The position numbers and the translations under genes are program-made. A stretch of DNA of 64,000 bases from Ochrobactrum quorumnocens (GTDB lineage Bacteria; Pseudomonadota; Alphaproteobacteria; Rhizobiales; Rhizobiaceae), in assembly GCF_002278035.1 (NCBI RefSeq), contig NZ_CP022605.1:310001-374000 (forward strand), given 5' to 3'. The first letter of the stretch is position 1. Each line of letters opens with the position of its first letter. Of the stretch, positions 1-8,694 are shown in pieces. Below the pieces are notes generated by a model. That model saw only the letters and a program-made list of their open reading frames with translations, searched no databases and had not been told where the DNA came from.

Positions 1-828
1 TGAAATGATGTCATAGCCGCGATAGCTGCACTTTACCGGTTCTAACTCACGGACCTTGTATTGTTCAAAATCAGCCTTGGCGAGAATGCCGCCATTTTCG
101 TTGCTCGATTTGACGATCAGATCGGCAATCTCGCCTTGATAGAAGGCCGATGTGCCCTTTTCCGAAATCGACAAAAGCGATTTTGCCAAATCCGGCTGAA
201 TAAGCTTCTCTCCCAAGCCAAGCGGCTTTCCGTCTTTCAAAAAGATTTTCGCAGCCGCAGGATCTTTTGCCAGTCTTTCATTGCCGTCGGCAAAAGAGAG
301 AATATCCCCCAGCTCAAGCGTAAAACCGTCCTTGGCGAGCTTAAGTTCTGGCTCGATGAGTTCTGCGCGCTTGCGGGTGCCATATTTTTCGCGTGCTTCC
401 TCGAGGCCAGCCACTGTTCCAGGTACGCCGATGGCCAGATAGGTTTCAGTGCTGGCGCCTTCGACCGGATTGCCGCTTCTGTCCAAATACATCGTCTTGG
501 CGGCAGCGAGCGGTGCGCGCTCGCGAAAATCCAGAAATGTGCTCTTGCCGTCATTGAAACGGATTGTCATGAAGCCGCCACCGCCGAGATTACCGGCTGT
601 CGGATAAACGACTGCCAGTGCATAGCCGACGGCAACAGCAGCATCGACGGCATTGCCGCCGTTCTTGAGCACATCGACACCGATCTGCGAGGCAAGATGC
701 TGAGCTGTAACCACCATGCCGTTTTGCCCTTCCGCCGGGGCTGGTGATGCCGCGTGAGCCGAAGGTAGATGACCCGCAATGGCGACGACAGCGGCAAGGG
801 AAAGCGATTTCAGTCTGTAATGCTGCAT
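1..828 (-). CDS. ggt: Gamma-glutamyltransferase, N-terminal part (cut by window edge)
   Basis: Periplasmic enzyme that cleaves gamma-glutamyl bonds (glutathione and similar) and transfers or hydrolyses the glutamyl group. The visible 276 residues begin with a signal peptide (MQHYRLKSLSLAAVVAIAG, ending near SAHA). The typical large-subunit N-terminus follows: GMVVTAQHLASQIGVDVLKNGGNAVDAAVAV, then AGNLGGGGFMTIR and an FLDFRERAP segment holding the substrate-binding Arg. The frame stays open to base 1. The autocatalytic Thr that starts the small subunit in this family would lie outside the window, so activity cannot be judged. The ATG at 828 is preceded by a GGGAGGAAAG ribosome-binding site. 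It is transcribed leftward and alone as far as can be seen. Confidence 0.93.
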   Translation of the reverse strand, partial: MQHYRLKSLSLAAVVAIAGHLPSAHAASPAPAEGQNGMVVTAQHLASQIGVDVLKNGGNAVDAAVAVGYALAVVYPTAGNLGGGGFMTIRFNDGKSTFLDFRERAPLAAAKTMYLDRSGNPVEGASTETYLAIGVPGTVAGLEEAREKYGTRKRAELIEPELKLAKDGFTLELGDILSFADGNERLAKDPAAAKIFLKDGKPLGLGEKLIQPDLAKSLLSISEKGTSAFYQGEIADLIVKSSNENGGILAKADFEQYKVRELEPVKCSYRGYDIIS

Positions 829-1134
829 GTCTTTCCTCCCACGTGTTCTCCCCAACGGGAGCCCAGGCAACAACGTCCGCAATATCTTGCACAAAAGCAA
901 GGGTAAGCAATTCTGTTTAATGAAGGTTGCGGATAAAACTTCAAGCAGTAATAATATGCAGCATTCGGTTGAGATATTGCCAACGTTGAAGCTGAAACCC
1001 GAGATGAAGCTGACATCAATCAGTTGCTCGCCAAAGCCAGTGCCTCCGCCAACTTCTACCCGAGCCACATAACCGTTCGGGCTGTGGTTAAATTCCATTT
1101 CAACTTATGCGATCTCACCATGCAGGAGAAATCC
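829..1134. other. Intergenic region without a recognised gene
   Basis: About 300 bp between the divergent ggt and GFA-family genes. It must hold both promoters. The open frames crossing it do not resemble proteins, and I see no strong palindrome. Confidence 0.5.
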
Positions 1135-1542
1135 ATGACCTATGGTCAATGTGTCTGCGGAAATCTTAGAGTAACGCCTCATGGGCCACCACAACTGACG
1201 GCACTGTGTCACTGCTTCGCTTGTCAGCGCCGGACAGGATCGTCGTTCAGTGCTAATGCTTTCTTTGCGTCAGATTGCGCTGAAATTTCCGGTGCATCCA
1301 CTGAATTCATTCGAACAGCCGAAAGCGGCCGCAAAGTCCGGATGCATTTCTGTCCAAATTGCGGCTCAACCGTTTATTGGCTGCCCGAAGCTGCACCTTC
1401 CGTGATTGGCGTAGCAGTCGGTTCGTTCGCCGATCCGGCTTTTAATACACCCTCACTATCTGTATTCGAGCAGTCGAAACATGAATGGGTGCTCCTTGAT
1501 GAGACAATGAAACATTTCCCCCGCTTGCCGGATAGCGAATAA
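1135..1542 (+). CDS. GFA-family (glutathione-dependent formaldehyde-activating-like) zinc protein
   Basis: A 135-residue protein of the GFA/CENP-V fold, a small zinc-binding beta fold. Paired cysteines sit at the N-terminus (CVCG), in the middle (LCHCFACQRRTG) and at FCPNCGSTVYW, the usual two-zinc arrangement. The middle motif CHCxxCRRxTGS is the family hallmark. I chose the ATG at 1135 (MTYGQCVCG) over an in-frame start at 1024 because AGGAG lies just upstream and family members start here. Few GFA proteins have a proven activity, so formaldehyde chemistry should not be assumed. It appears to be monocistronic; the downstream neighbour is a pseudogene on the other strand. Confidence 0.85.
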   Translation: MTYGQCVCGNLRVTPHGPPQLTALCHCFACQRRTGSSFSANAFFASDCAEISGASTEFIRTAESGRKVRMHFCPNCGSTVYWLPEAAPSVIGVAVGSFADPAFNTPSLSVFEQSKHEWVLLDETMKHFPRLPDSE

Positions 1543-1683
1543 CTGCAACCTGTTAGCGTTGCTATCCTTGCATTTTGCTTAGATTTAGTGAGTCTCACGT
1601 TCAATTAAGGACTATATTTTCAAGCGAATTCTGAAAGAGGCTTTCATGAATCCTGCTATCAGTTTGTTCCATTCAATCTCCGA

Positions 1684-2126
1684 TCAGGACGGGACCGGCA
1701 AGTCAGAAATCAGCCGTTTCTCCAGATTCGTCTCTGCCGCGAAAACAAATGCAGAGACGTCAATCGCGAGAATCTCATACTTAGCCGCGGAGGTTTTCAT
1801 CTCGGACACGCGCTGGCGCCAAAAGTAAGGCGCACCAGGAGCGTCCTCCGACAGGCGATTTTCCGGGAGTTGGCAGGATCGCGGCAAAACCGCGTTCAGC
1901 CCAGAACTGCGCCAGGGTGCATAGCCATCTTTGGAAGCAACATATTTTGACGGTCCGGCCCCATGCGAGAGAAGCACAATTGGCAGTGCGTCGCCTTTTG
2001 CCGGCGCGGTCAAGCGCAGTTCAAGTGGTGCGCGTCCCGCCACCGGCAGGACGATCAGGGATAGGCTACGGTCAGTGCCGCCTGGAGCGTTGGGATAAAC
2101 CGCGACAGGTCGATGAGATTATTCAT
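1684..2126 (-). pseudogene. Decayed alpha/beta-hydrolase gene
   Basis: The minus strand reads like an alpha/beta hydrolase of the dienelactone/lipase type but only by switching frames. It starts MNNLIDLSRFIPT at 2126, shifts near 2080-2090 into DRSLSLIVLPVAGRAPLELRL, then shows ALPIVLLSHGAGPSKY, a substrate-pocket HG-type motif. It needs another shift near 1910 (GYAPW to AQFWAERGFAAILPT) and another before RLSEDAPGAPYFWRQRVSEMK. The nucleophile elbow and catalytic His are missing. The C-terminal stretch to 1684 no longer resembles the family. At least three frame disruptions plus truncation make this a remnant. It lies beside an SDR and AraC pair, so it may once have been part of that locus. 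Confidence 0.75.
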
Positions 2127-2181
2127 GTGTTGTCATCCTTTTGAGCTCCCTATGGGCACTGGGTCAAGAAGAGCAGTTCAT

Positions 2182-2943
2182 TCATCTGTTGGCCTGGATG
2201 GCTGTCTGATTGAAGATAATTTCTGCATCGGCGCCTGCTGGCAGGCGCATCGGCGCATCTGGTTCCGTCACAGCCCGCAATACGGCCCGCGCCACGTCGT
2301 CGGCCTCTGTTTTCTCGGTCGAGCTGCGCATCTTTGCAAAATAATCTTTCACGAAAGCTTCATATGGCGCCGGAACGTCCATCCCCATGCGTGCCACGGC
2401 GTTCTTTCCAAAGGCGGTCGTTGGGGCTGACCCTGGCAGGACAAGCCGGGCATGGATGCCGAATTGCGCAGTCTCGAGGGCAAGGCTCTCCGTGAACGCA
2501 TTGATGGCGGCCTTGCTGGCGCTGTAGACCGACAGTGCCGGGAACGGGCGCAACGTGACGCTAGAACTAATGTTGACGATGACGCCGGACCGGCGCGAAC
2601 GCATGCCCGGCAGCACAGCCTGAGTCATAGCCATCGTGCCGAGCACATTGGTCTCGAAAAGTTCGCGGGCCTTGGCCATGTCTACACCCTCCAGCACGTT
2701 CAGCATGCCGACCCCGGCATTGTTGACGAGCGCATCAACAGCACCGGCGTCAGCGACGGCCTGCGCGATGCTGGCTGCGTCGGTAACGTCGAGCCGTAGG
2801 ATGCGCAGGCGTTCGTGCCCTGTCATGACAACTGCCGCCGGGGCGCGCATGGTCGCGATGACCTCCCATCCCTGAGCGAGGAAGAGTTCTGTCGTGGCGA
2901 GACCAAAGCCCGACGAAGCGCCGGTGATAAGAATTTTGGGCAT
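2182..2943 (-). CDS. Short-chain dehydrogenase/reductase (SDR)
   Basis: A 253-residue classical SDR that would reduce or oxidise a carbonyl/alcohol with NAD(P)H. It has the Rossmann nucleotide-binding motif TGASSGFG at residues 7-14, the structural LVNNAGVG motif, a catalytic Ser in VNISSS, and the catalytic pair Y140-SAS-K144. Substrate is unknown; SDRs of this size with a divergent AraC regulator are common in proteobacteria. The ATG at 2943 (MPKILITG) is preferred over an upstream in-frame Met because AGGAGATACGTT precedes it. It is divergent from the AraC regulator, which probably controls it through the operator at 2990-3035. Confidence 0.9.
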   Translation of the reverse strand: MPKILITGASSGFGLATTELFLAQGWEVIATMRAPAAVVMTGHERLRILRLDVTDAASIAQAVADAGAVDALVNNAGVGMLNVLEGVDMAKARELFETNVLGTMAMTQAVLPGMRSRRSGVIVNISSSVTLRPFPALSVYSASKAAINAFTESLALETAQFGIHARLVLPGSAPTTAFGKNAVARMGMDVPAPYEAFVKDYFAKMRSSTEKTEADDVARAVLRAVTEPDAPMRLPAGADAEIIFNQTAIQANR

Positions 2944-2989
2944 AACGTATCTCCTGTCGTTGCTACTACGAGAGATGGACAAAAAATCC

Positions 2990-3035
2990 CGGACTTTCTA
3001 TATTTGAAAGTCCGTATTTTTTCAATGAAAGTCCG
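2990..3035. promoter_or_regulatory. Operator-like repeats between SDR and AraC genes
   Basis: Three copies of a 9-bp box. CGGACTTTC (2990-2998) and GAAAGTCCG (3006-3014) form a perfect inverted repeat with a 7-bp spacer. A second direct GAAAGTCCG lies at 3027-3035. The two direct copies start 21 bp apart, two helical turns, the geometry typical of AraC-family half-sites. The last copy sits within 6 bp of the AraC start codon, so binding there would also shut off the regulator gene. Confidence 0.7.
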
Positions 3036-3040
3036 ATTAT

Positions 3041-3955
3041 ATGGCTATCTCGACGACAGACCCCCTTGCCAGCGTCGTTGCGCTACTCAAGCCGGAGCCC
3101 TCAATCGCCAAGCTTGTCACGGGCGGCGGGCGCTGGCGCGTCGAGCGCACAAACATGGCAAGCCCCTTCTACTGCGCCATGGCCGAGGGTACCTGCCTGC
3201 TGACCATTAAAGACCGCGCGCCGCTTCTCCTTGAAGCGGGAGATTTCGTGCTAGTACCCGAAGTCTTCGATTTCACCATGTCGAGCATAAATCCGCCGCC
3301 AAGCGGCGTCCCGCACCTGCCGCTGGAGACCGGGCCAGGGATGTTCCGCCTGGGCGAACAAGACGCACCGTACAAAATGCGGTGCTTAGTGGGCCACTGC
3401 AGCTTTGCCTCGCCGGACCGCGAACTTCTCGTTTCGCTCCTGCCAGCGGTCATCCATGTGCGCGCACATGGACGCTTGATCGCGCTCGTTCAGATGATCC
3501 AGGAAGAGACGCAAAGTGATCGTGCAGCCCGAGACATGGTGCTCAGACGCCTTTTGGAACTGCTGCTGGTCGAGGCCTTGCGCTCCGTCGAAAGCACGAT
3601 GGCAGAACCTGGATTGCTTCGCGGCCTCGCCGATCCCCAACTCGCCTTGGCGCTGCGGCAGATCCATGCAGACCCCGGTGCAAGCCTGTCCATTCAGGGC
3701 CTGGCCGCAGCAGCGGGCATGTCGCGCTCCACATTTTTTGACCGCTTTCACGGCGAGGTCGGATCCGCGCCCATGGAATATGTAGCGGCTTGGCGGATGG
3801 CAGTGGCAAAGGACATGCTGATGAAGGGCCATATCGCGATGACCGAGCTCGCACGGCGTGTCGGCTACGGGTCGGTCAGTTCATTCAGCATGGCGTTTTC
3901 GCGTCATGTCGGAACACCACCCGGCGCTTTCGCCGCCAAACACCAGGCCGCGTAA
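3041..3955 (+). CDS. AraC-family transcriptional regulator with cupin sensor domain
   Basis: A 304-residue regulator. Residues about 1-190 form a cupin_6-type sensor domain (GGGRWRVERTNMASPFYCAM, then LEAGDFVLVPE), and residues about 200-300 form the double helix-turn-helix AraC domain. The first HTH reads LSIQGLAAAAGMSRSTFFDRF and the second MTELARRVGYGSVSSFSMAFSRHVGTPPGAF, which matches the family signature well. The ATG at 3041 has no good Shine-Dalgarno site; the preceding bases are part of the operator repeat. It is divergent from the SDR gene and most likely regulates it and itself. The effector is unknown. Confidence 0.9.
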   Translation: MAISTTDPLASVVALLKPEPSIAKLVTGGGRWRVERTNMASPFYCAMAEGTCLLTIKDRAPLLLEAGDFVLVPEVFDFTMSSINPPPSGVPHLPLETGPGMFRLGEQDAPYKMRCLVGHCSFASPDRELLVSLLPAVIHVRAHGRLIALVQMIQEETQSDRAARDMVLRRLLELLLVEALRSVESTMAEPGLLRGLADPQLALALRQIHADPGASLSIQGLAAAAGMSRSTFFDRFHGEVGSAPMEYVAAWRMAVAKDMLMKGHIAMTELARRVGYGSVSSFSMAFSRHVGTPPGAFAAKHQAA

Positions 3956-4117
3956 ATCGCACGTCGACCAGTTCTCATCCGATGACTGCAATGTTGGGGA
4001 TGTCCCGGATCGTTAATGATCAAAGGTGGTAGCTTTTAGGAAATTAGGCCTTGGCTGTGAACGGCGGACATGGGGTCGAAAGCCGGCGGTATGTCAGCGT
4101 TGCTATCCCAAGACTGA

Positions 4118-4703
4118 TCACTCCAGTTTGCAGGTCGGGACGAACATCTCGTTATAGTCTGCGTTCATTTTACTCGCTTGTTCCATGTATTCGAGCGGCG
4201 TTCTGTTCGGCGGCCGCGGCCAGGTGAAAGCTTCGTTAGCGCTTTTGCGAGCAGCTGCCCAACACGCCAGGCTCCGCGGAGCCGATCCATAAGATGACAC
4301 CCCGTTACCGATTTTCGCCTATTGCGAAGCTCGTTTTTCAGCCTCGGCGCGCTCGCTTGCAGGATCGTAGACATTTTTGACCTGATACTTCCCATCCGGC
4401 GAAACGAAACCATCCTCAACGCTAAATGATAACGCCCCGTCTGCCCGACAGAGAATATGATTTTTCTCGACCACTTCTGGGCCATAAGATGCCGGCAGGT
4501 AAGGCCAGCGAATAATAACCTCTAGCGCATCTCCCCCTCTGCCCCATGGAACCGATGTCTACCATCGCATCGGTCGGGGACTTGTACACACTATTGGAAA
4601 CCCTATAGGCCGAGCCGACTGCGATCAATTTGTGATCCATCTCTTCCGCTACGCTGTCGTCCACAACAACTAAGGCCGTCAGAGCCAGAAGAACACCGGA
4701 TTT
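4118..4703 (-). pseudogene. Decayed exported-protein gene
   Basis: On the minus strand a secreted-protein reading frame can be followed with breaks. A signal-peptide-like start KSGVLLALTALVVV lies at about 4700, but an in-frame TGA directly before it has removed the start codon. The frame runs MDHKLIAVGSAYRVSNSVYKSPTDAMVDIGSMG, then shifts near 4530 into EVIIRWPYLPASYGPEVVE. It meets a TAG stop after AEKRASQ (near 4320) and resumes to end LEYMEQASKMNADYNEMFVPTCKLE at 4118. A lost start, one frameshift and one nonsense codon show it is dead. I do not recognise the family. Confidence 0.65.
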
Positions 4704-4897
4704 TCACATGAATGGCCTCATAAACACTCTCATCCTGCCGGAATCTACTCGTCAGCATAATGTTCGATCCCGACTTCCGCTATATGCAGATTATCGTGAA
4801 AGGTATTCCATCCGGTCCAGATTTGCACTTTGCCTGACTTTCCAACAAGCCGCCGTTAGGATAAATCCGACAAACAGACAATTTGACATTTTCGATC

Positions 4898-5455
4898 ATG
4901 AACATACTTGCAATTTCAGGCAGCGCACGCCGACAGTCCACCAACACGGCTTTCTTGAGAGCAATGCAATCCATTGCTCCGGCAGATGTGATCATCAATG
5001 TGTTTGATGGTATCGGGGATTTGCCGGTCTTTTCGCCCGACCTCGAGGGTTCTGAGGAGCCCGATAATGTGCGGCTTTTCAAACGGGCGATTTCGGAAAG
5101 TGACGGGTTAGTCATATCAAGCCCCGAATATGTCCGCAGTATCCCAGGCGGCTTGAAAAATGCAATCGACTGGCTTGTTTCCGGTAATCAGGTGATCGAG
5201 AAACCTACTGCACTCGTCCATGCCTCGCATCGCGGAGACGATATGCTGGAAACGCTCAGGACGGTGCTTTCAACGGTAAGTTCCGGTTTCAATGAAAGCC
5301 TGTTCTTCCGGCTTGCTGTCATGAATGAGGCGCCGGAACAGATTCAGAAAATACTCGAGATTCCGTCCAACCGTCAGGTTGCCAAACGGTTTCTCGTTGA
5401 CTTCGCCTCCTTTTGTCGAAACCGCCTCGAGGAAGATGCGAGCTTACAGACCTGA
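4898..5455 (+). CDS. NAD(P)H-dependent FMN reductase (flavodoxin-like)
   Basis: A 185-residue flavodoxin-fold protein of the FMN_red family, which reduces FMN, quinones, azo dyes or chromate using NAD(P)H. The phosphate-binding loop is GSARRQSTNTAFLRA at the N-terminus and the ring-binding motif is SPEYVRSIPGGLKNAIDW. I start at ATG 4898 (MNILAISGS), since family members begin at this beta strand; an in-frame TTG at 4883 is less likely. A strong hairpin at 5482-5512 separates it from the convergent small gene downstream. Substrate is not predictable. Confidence 0.88.
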   Translation: MNILAISGSARRQSTNTAFLRAMQSIAPADVIINVFDGIGDLPVFSPDLEGSEEPDNVRLFKRAISESDGLVISSPEYVRSIPGGLKNAIDWLVSGNQVIEKPTALVHASHRGDDMLETLRTVLSTVSSGFNESLFFRLAVMNEAPEQIQKILEIPSNRQVAKRFLVDFASFCRNRLEEDASLQT

Positions 5456-5481
5456 CGTTCAGGGAATATTTTGGCGCAAGC

Positions 5482-5512
5482 TAACGGCAGCACCTGTGAG
5501 GTGCTGCCGTTA
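5482..5512. terminator. Strong hairpin between convergent genes
   Basis: A perfect 14-bp stem (TAACGGCAGCACCT with its complement) and a GTG loop lie between the 3' ends of the FMN reductase gene and the convergent small periplasmic gene. There is no long T run on either side, so it may act as a bidirectional terminator or an mRNA 3'-end stabiliser. Confidence 0.7.
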
Positions 5513-5522
5513 AGCTTCAGGA

Positions 5523-5765
5523 CTATTTCAGCTCAGCGAGCATATCGTCATAGACCTTGCAGGCGCCCTCTAGATCAGTCGCCGCCTGCGTTTGAGCAGC
5601 CGACATTTTCTGGGCAACGGTTGCAGCCTTCTGAGGGTCCTTGGCTGCAAGCTCCTGCATCTTTTGCGAGACCTCAGTGGCCTTTGCAGTGGCTTCTTCT
5701 GCCGTGCAGGCAAAAGAAGGAGTAGCTGCAATTACGAGTGTGGCGGCTAAAAGATATGCTTTCAT
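5523..5765 (-). CDS. Small periplasmic protein, helical
   Basis: An 80-residue protein with a Sec signal peptide (MKAYLLAATLVIAATPSFA) followed by about 60 residues rich in Ala, Gln, Lys and Glu that should form helices (AEEATAKATEVSQKMQELAAKDPQKAATVAQKMSAAQ). It has two Cys, one just after the cleavage site and one near the C-terminus (GACKVYDD), which could pair. GAGGA lies 5 bases before the ATG at 5765, so I prefer that to the Met four codons upstream. Resembles small conserved hypothetical proteins of Brucellaceae; no function known to me. Confidence 0.75.
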   Translation of the reverse strand: MKAYLLAATLVIAATPSFACTAEEATAKATEVSQKMQELAAKDPQKAATVAQKMSAAQTQAATDLEGACKVYDDMLAELK

Positions 5766-5952
5766 AACAATCCTCATTAGTCATTTGATTCAACGCTCCT
5801 TGAATACAGCGCAATCCAACCGATGACACCACCGAACCGCTCAAATTACGTTTCCCGATGTTTTATTACTTCAGAATATCAATACGGCGATTACGTTTTG
5901 AAACGTAAGCCGAGCAGAAGCCAACTCGACCAGTTGCAGAGGATCCGCGCCC

Positions 5953-6507
5953 TCAACGCCGATAGTGAACGATCATTGCTGCAACTTCGTCGGGCTCGTT
6001 GCGGCGTAAAGCGTCCTCATTCTGAAGTTCTGGAGCCCATTTCCGGATAATTGAACGCCAAAGCTGAGCAAGCTCCGGACCCAGAAGCCGGTTCAGAAGC
6101 GAGCGCGAATAAAAGTGGCATCCGACCAATATCACAAGCAGAACCCCGCTTGCCGTGCTTACAATATAAATGAACCGCATAAAATCTAACAAAAGCCAGG
6201 CGATCAGTTCATTTATCTGACCGCCCAACGACGGCACTTTCGACAACAAAAAGACAATCAACGCTGAGACGATAATAATCGAAGCCAGAGCGACCATGGC
6301 TTTTCTGATCAAGAAATAGCGCTGATAACAGCGTCCAAAACTCCCCTCGCCCACAATCTTATCGAAAGCAAGCGTCTGTCGATAAAAATCGTCTGACTTT
6401 CCGACTGGGATGCGTTTCCAGTCCATGAGCGTATGCAGCCCCTCCAGTTGACGGCTGGCAAACTGCGATAACAATATGGCTGAGCCAAAGTTGTGAAGGA
6501 AATTCAT
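5953..6507 (-). CDS. Unknown membrane protein, two transmembrane helices
   Basis: A 184-residue protein with a cytoplasmic-looking N-terminus (about 65 residues), two hydrophobic helices (AMVALASIIIVSALIVFLL and IYIVSTASGVLLVILVGCHF) and a charged C-terminal tail (WRSIIRKWAPELQNEDALRRNEPDEVAA). I do not recognise a family. It starts 16 bp after the stop of the DUF3829 lipoprotein gene on the same strand, so the two are probably co-transcribed and may work together in the envelope. Confidence 0.65.
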   Translation of the reverse strand: MNFLHNFGSAILLSQFASRQLEGLHTLMDWKRIPVGKSDDFYRQTLAFDKIVGEGSFGRCYQRYFLIRKAMVALASIIIVSALIVFLLSKVPSLGGQINELIAWLLLDFMRFIYIVSTASGVLLVILVGCHFYSRSLLNRLLGPELAQLWRSIIRKWAPELQNEDALRRNEPDEVAAMIVHYRR

Positions 6508-6523
6508 AGGATGGCTCCACGTG

Positions 6524-7477
6524 TTAGCATCGATCGCGATTGAAGTCGTTGATCATATTGTTGAAATCTTGATTGAACGCGCGGACATCCATAACAACAG
6601 GGTCGGAAAGGCTGCTGAACCCCTGATCCTTGTAATCGCCTCTTTCAGCACGCTGAATGGCATTGCGTCCTCGCGCCAGGACGCTATTGACCGAACGCAT
6701 CATGCTCGTGCAACCATCCGGCCTATTTTCGCGGATCTTTTTATCAAAGCCCTCCGCCATTTCATTGACCTGATTGAGACTGTCGCCAAACGCCCGAGCG
6801 GCTTTTTCTTCACCCTTCGACTGGAAGAACTCGTCGGCAAGTCGAGCAGTCTGCTTTGAATAAAGGATTATGCCCGCGCGGAAATACTCGACCGTATCCT
6901 TCTGGGCCTGCTCAAACGCAGTACGGGTGTTTACCTCGTCCCGTTTGCGGATACCGTTGTAAAACTCTTCCTCCGCCGCTGCGACTTTTGCCATCGCGGC
7001 AACGTACTCGTCATCCTTTTCACGAGCCTTTTTTCCCTTGTCTGCAAGATAACCCTTTGCCTGAGTGTAAATATCCAGTTCCGCATTCAGCGGCTCAACT
7101 TCTTTCAACGCCGCTGTAAGGGCTTTTGCAGCCTCGTCGATTTCGGGGAGTTCCGTAGGCATCGCCAGAGCTTTATCGAGCGTCTCACGCATACGCTTGA
7201 TGTTATACGGACTTTCGACGGAATAGTTCTTGAGCTCATGGCCCTTTTCCAGCGTCTCCTGGTAATATTTTAGATGATCGGCGAGATTGGCTCCGAAAGA
7301 CGCACTGCCGTTTGCTGCGTCAATATAGGTGTTGTATTTCGCAATCTCCTGCTGCTGGGCTGAAGGCTGCTCAGCCTCCGCAGTTGATTGCCCGTTCTTC
7401 TGGTCGTTGCAGCCCGCAAGGCAGACTCCGGCAGTGAGGCACAGCGCGGTTAGAAGCGATTTCAAAGTTGATGTCAT
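6524..7477 (-). CDS. DUF3829-type lipoprotein (YiiG-like)
   Basis: A 317-residue predicted lipoprotein: signal peptide MTSTLKSLLTALCLTAGVC with the lipobox LAGC, so lipidated at Cys22. The mature part is helical, with the KYNTYIDAANGSASFGANLADHLKYYQETL start and the YRAG-type central region typical of DUF3829 proteins, and ends FNQDFNNMINDFNRDRC. E. coli YiiG belongs to the same family; its function is not established. It is the first of two closely spaced leftward genes, followed by an unknown membrane protein. Confidence 0.75.
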   Translation of the reverse strand: MTSTLKSLLTALCLTAGVCLAGCNDQKNGQSTAEAEQPSAQQQEIAKYNTYIDAANGSASFGANLADHLKYYQETLEKGHELKNYSVESPYNIKRMRETLDKALAMPTELPEIDEAAKALTAALKEVEPLNAELDIYTQAKGYLADKGKKAREKDDEYVAAMAKVAAAEEEFYNGIRKRDEVNTRTAFEQAQKDTVEYFRAGIILYSKQTARLADEFFQSKGEEKAARAFGDSLNQVNEMAEGFDKKIRENRPDGCTSMMRSVNSVLARGRNAIQRAERGDYKDQGFSSLSDPVVMDVRAFNQDFNNMINDFNRDRC

Positions 7478-7644
7478 AATAGTTCAACGTCACGCTAAAA
7501 GCGTGATCGAGCCCTTTCTTCGTGTCATGGAATTAATTCGACTTTTGTTGGATAGTTGGCGCGATACCAGCGTGTCGAAAAACACAGGCGGACAATCGCC
7601 CTTCAAATCGAGGAGGGATTGATCATCCGATGAGCGCCGTCACA

Positions 7645-8007
7645 TTACTCGGCAAAGAATGTCGCTGCTATAAGCCATGCTGCTATAACAAAGAGCGGTA
7701 CTGACCAATATTCCATCTTTATGAAGAACAGATCGTGCCGAGTTGCACTGTTCCCGCAAGAGCGTCCGGTCTTATCGTCGGAAACAAACTGCGACCCCGT
7801 TTCTTTGTTGAGCGCGCGCCCGGCTATGCAGTTGACGATACCGGCTACTATCAGTGAGAGCGCAATATCAAGAGCTTTCGTCCAGTCAGGCAACTGCAAG
7901 GTTTCCGTCACCCAAAGTGTGCCGAGCAAAGTGGCAACCGTCACCGCTCCAATAATGATCACGGAGAGAAACCCCCATCCGCGCCAGACAATAATCATTT
8001 TTTCCAT
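7645..8007 (-). CDS. Unknown small membrane protein
   Basis: A 120-residue protein with hydrophobic segments at about 12-31 (WGFLSVIIIGAVTVATLLGT), 46-63 (LDIALSLIVAGIVNCIAG) and 103-118 (VPLFVIAAWLIAATFF), separated by a hydrophilic loop containing DDKTGRSCGNSATRHDLFFIKMEYW. It resembles uncharacterised inner-membrane proteins. It precedes the lipoprotein gene on the same strand with a 167-bp gap and so may be transcribed separately. Confidence 0.6.
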   Translation of the reverse strand: MEKMIIVWRGWGFLSVIIIGAVTVATLLGTLWVTETLQLPDWTKALDIALSLIVAGIVNCIAGRALNKETGSQFVSDDKTGRSCGNSATRHDLFFIKMEYWSVPLFVIAAWLIAATFFAE

Positions 8008-8694
8008 CCATATTCTAAATCAACACCGGCCCATCCTCCCAAGGGCGCAAGCGCTGTTTAGACGGATGAATTATTATTTGCAAACCGACGAGTGGGATTT
8101 GCGTGTTCACTTAATTGCAGGAGAATGCGGGGAACGCACATCGCGATTAAGGCTGTGTTGAGTGATATCCCATCGTCAAATAGCCTCCTAGGGGCATATG
8201 TCGCAACTCAAGCAGACAACGGCGGGGCCAGACATTCAAGCAGCTGTCGAGAACCGAGGCACCGTAACCTTCACCAATCTCCCCTTGTCCGCTTCACCTC
8301 TGTCATCCACCACGAACTACGCCAAACCGCCAATATTATTTGGCGCGATATCGCTTACCTATAACCTGCACAATCACACCATCATATATCAACACGCTTC
8401 CGGGAATAGGTTAAGGTTACGCCGCCATTAGAAAAGCTGCCTTTTATGTAACCATGCCAGTATGACGAAACCCCGCTCTCCCGTCAGTCAACTTCATTGC
8501 ATAAACCGATGTCTCAAGCGGATTAAGTTCAAAGGAGCGCCTCCCGCTCTTGCCTAGACCGAACCACGCACTGACGGGCTTCCGCATAAATTTCCGGCGA
8601 GCCTTTGACGGCAATCCGTTATCAAATGGGAGCTGGGGCGTATTCGAGCGAGAGCTGGATTGTCTCCGCCTCATCCTACCACATCAACTCAACG
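8008..8694. other. Region without a recognised gene, upstream of IS630 remnant
   Basis: About 690 bp. Short open frames exist on both strands, among them a 77-codon plus-strand frame at 8198-8431 behind an AGGGG and a minus-strand frame ending near 8447, but none resembles a known protein and composition gives no support. Part of it probably belongs to the flank of the adjoining IS630 remnant. Confidence 0.4.

Noticed and set aside
61..747. 228-codon plus-strand frame at the window start
   Set aside because: It is antisense to a clear gamma-glutamyltransferase reading frame with signal peptide and ribosome-binding site.
5482..5512. Reading the 14-bp hairpin as a riboswitch or attenuator
   Set aside because: It lies between two gene 3' ends, so a terminator or mRNA end structure is the simpler reading.
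5823..6050. 75-codon plus-strand frame between two minus-strand genes
   Set aside because: Its second half is antisense to the unknown membrane-protein gene and no ribosome-binding site is present.
8198..8431. 77-codon plus-strand frame behind an AGGGG
   Set aside because: No protein similarity, ribosome-binding site too close to the ATG, and it lies in a region of degenerate sequence.
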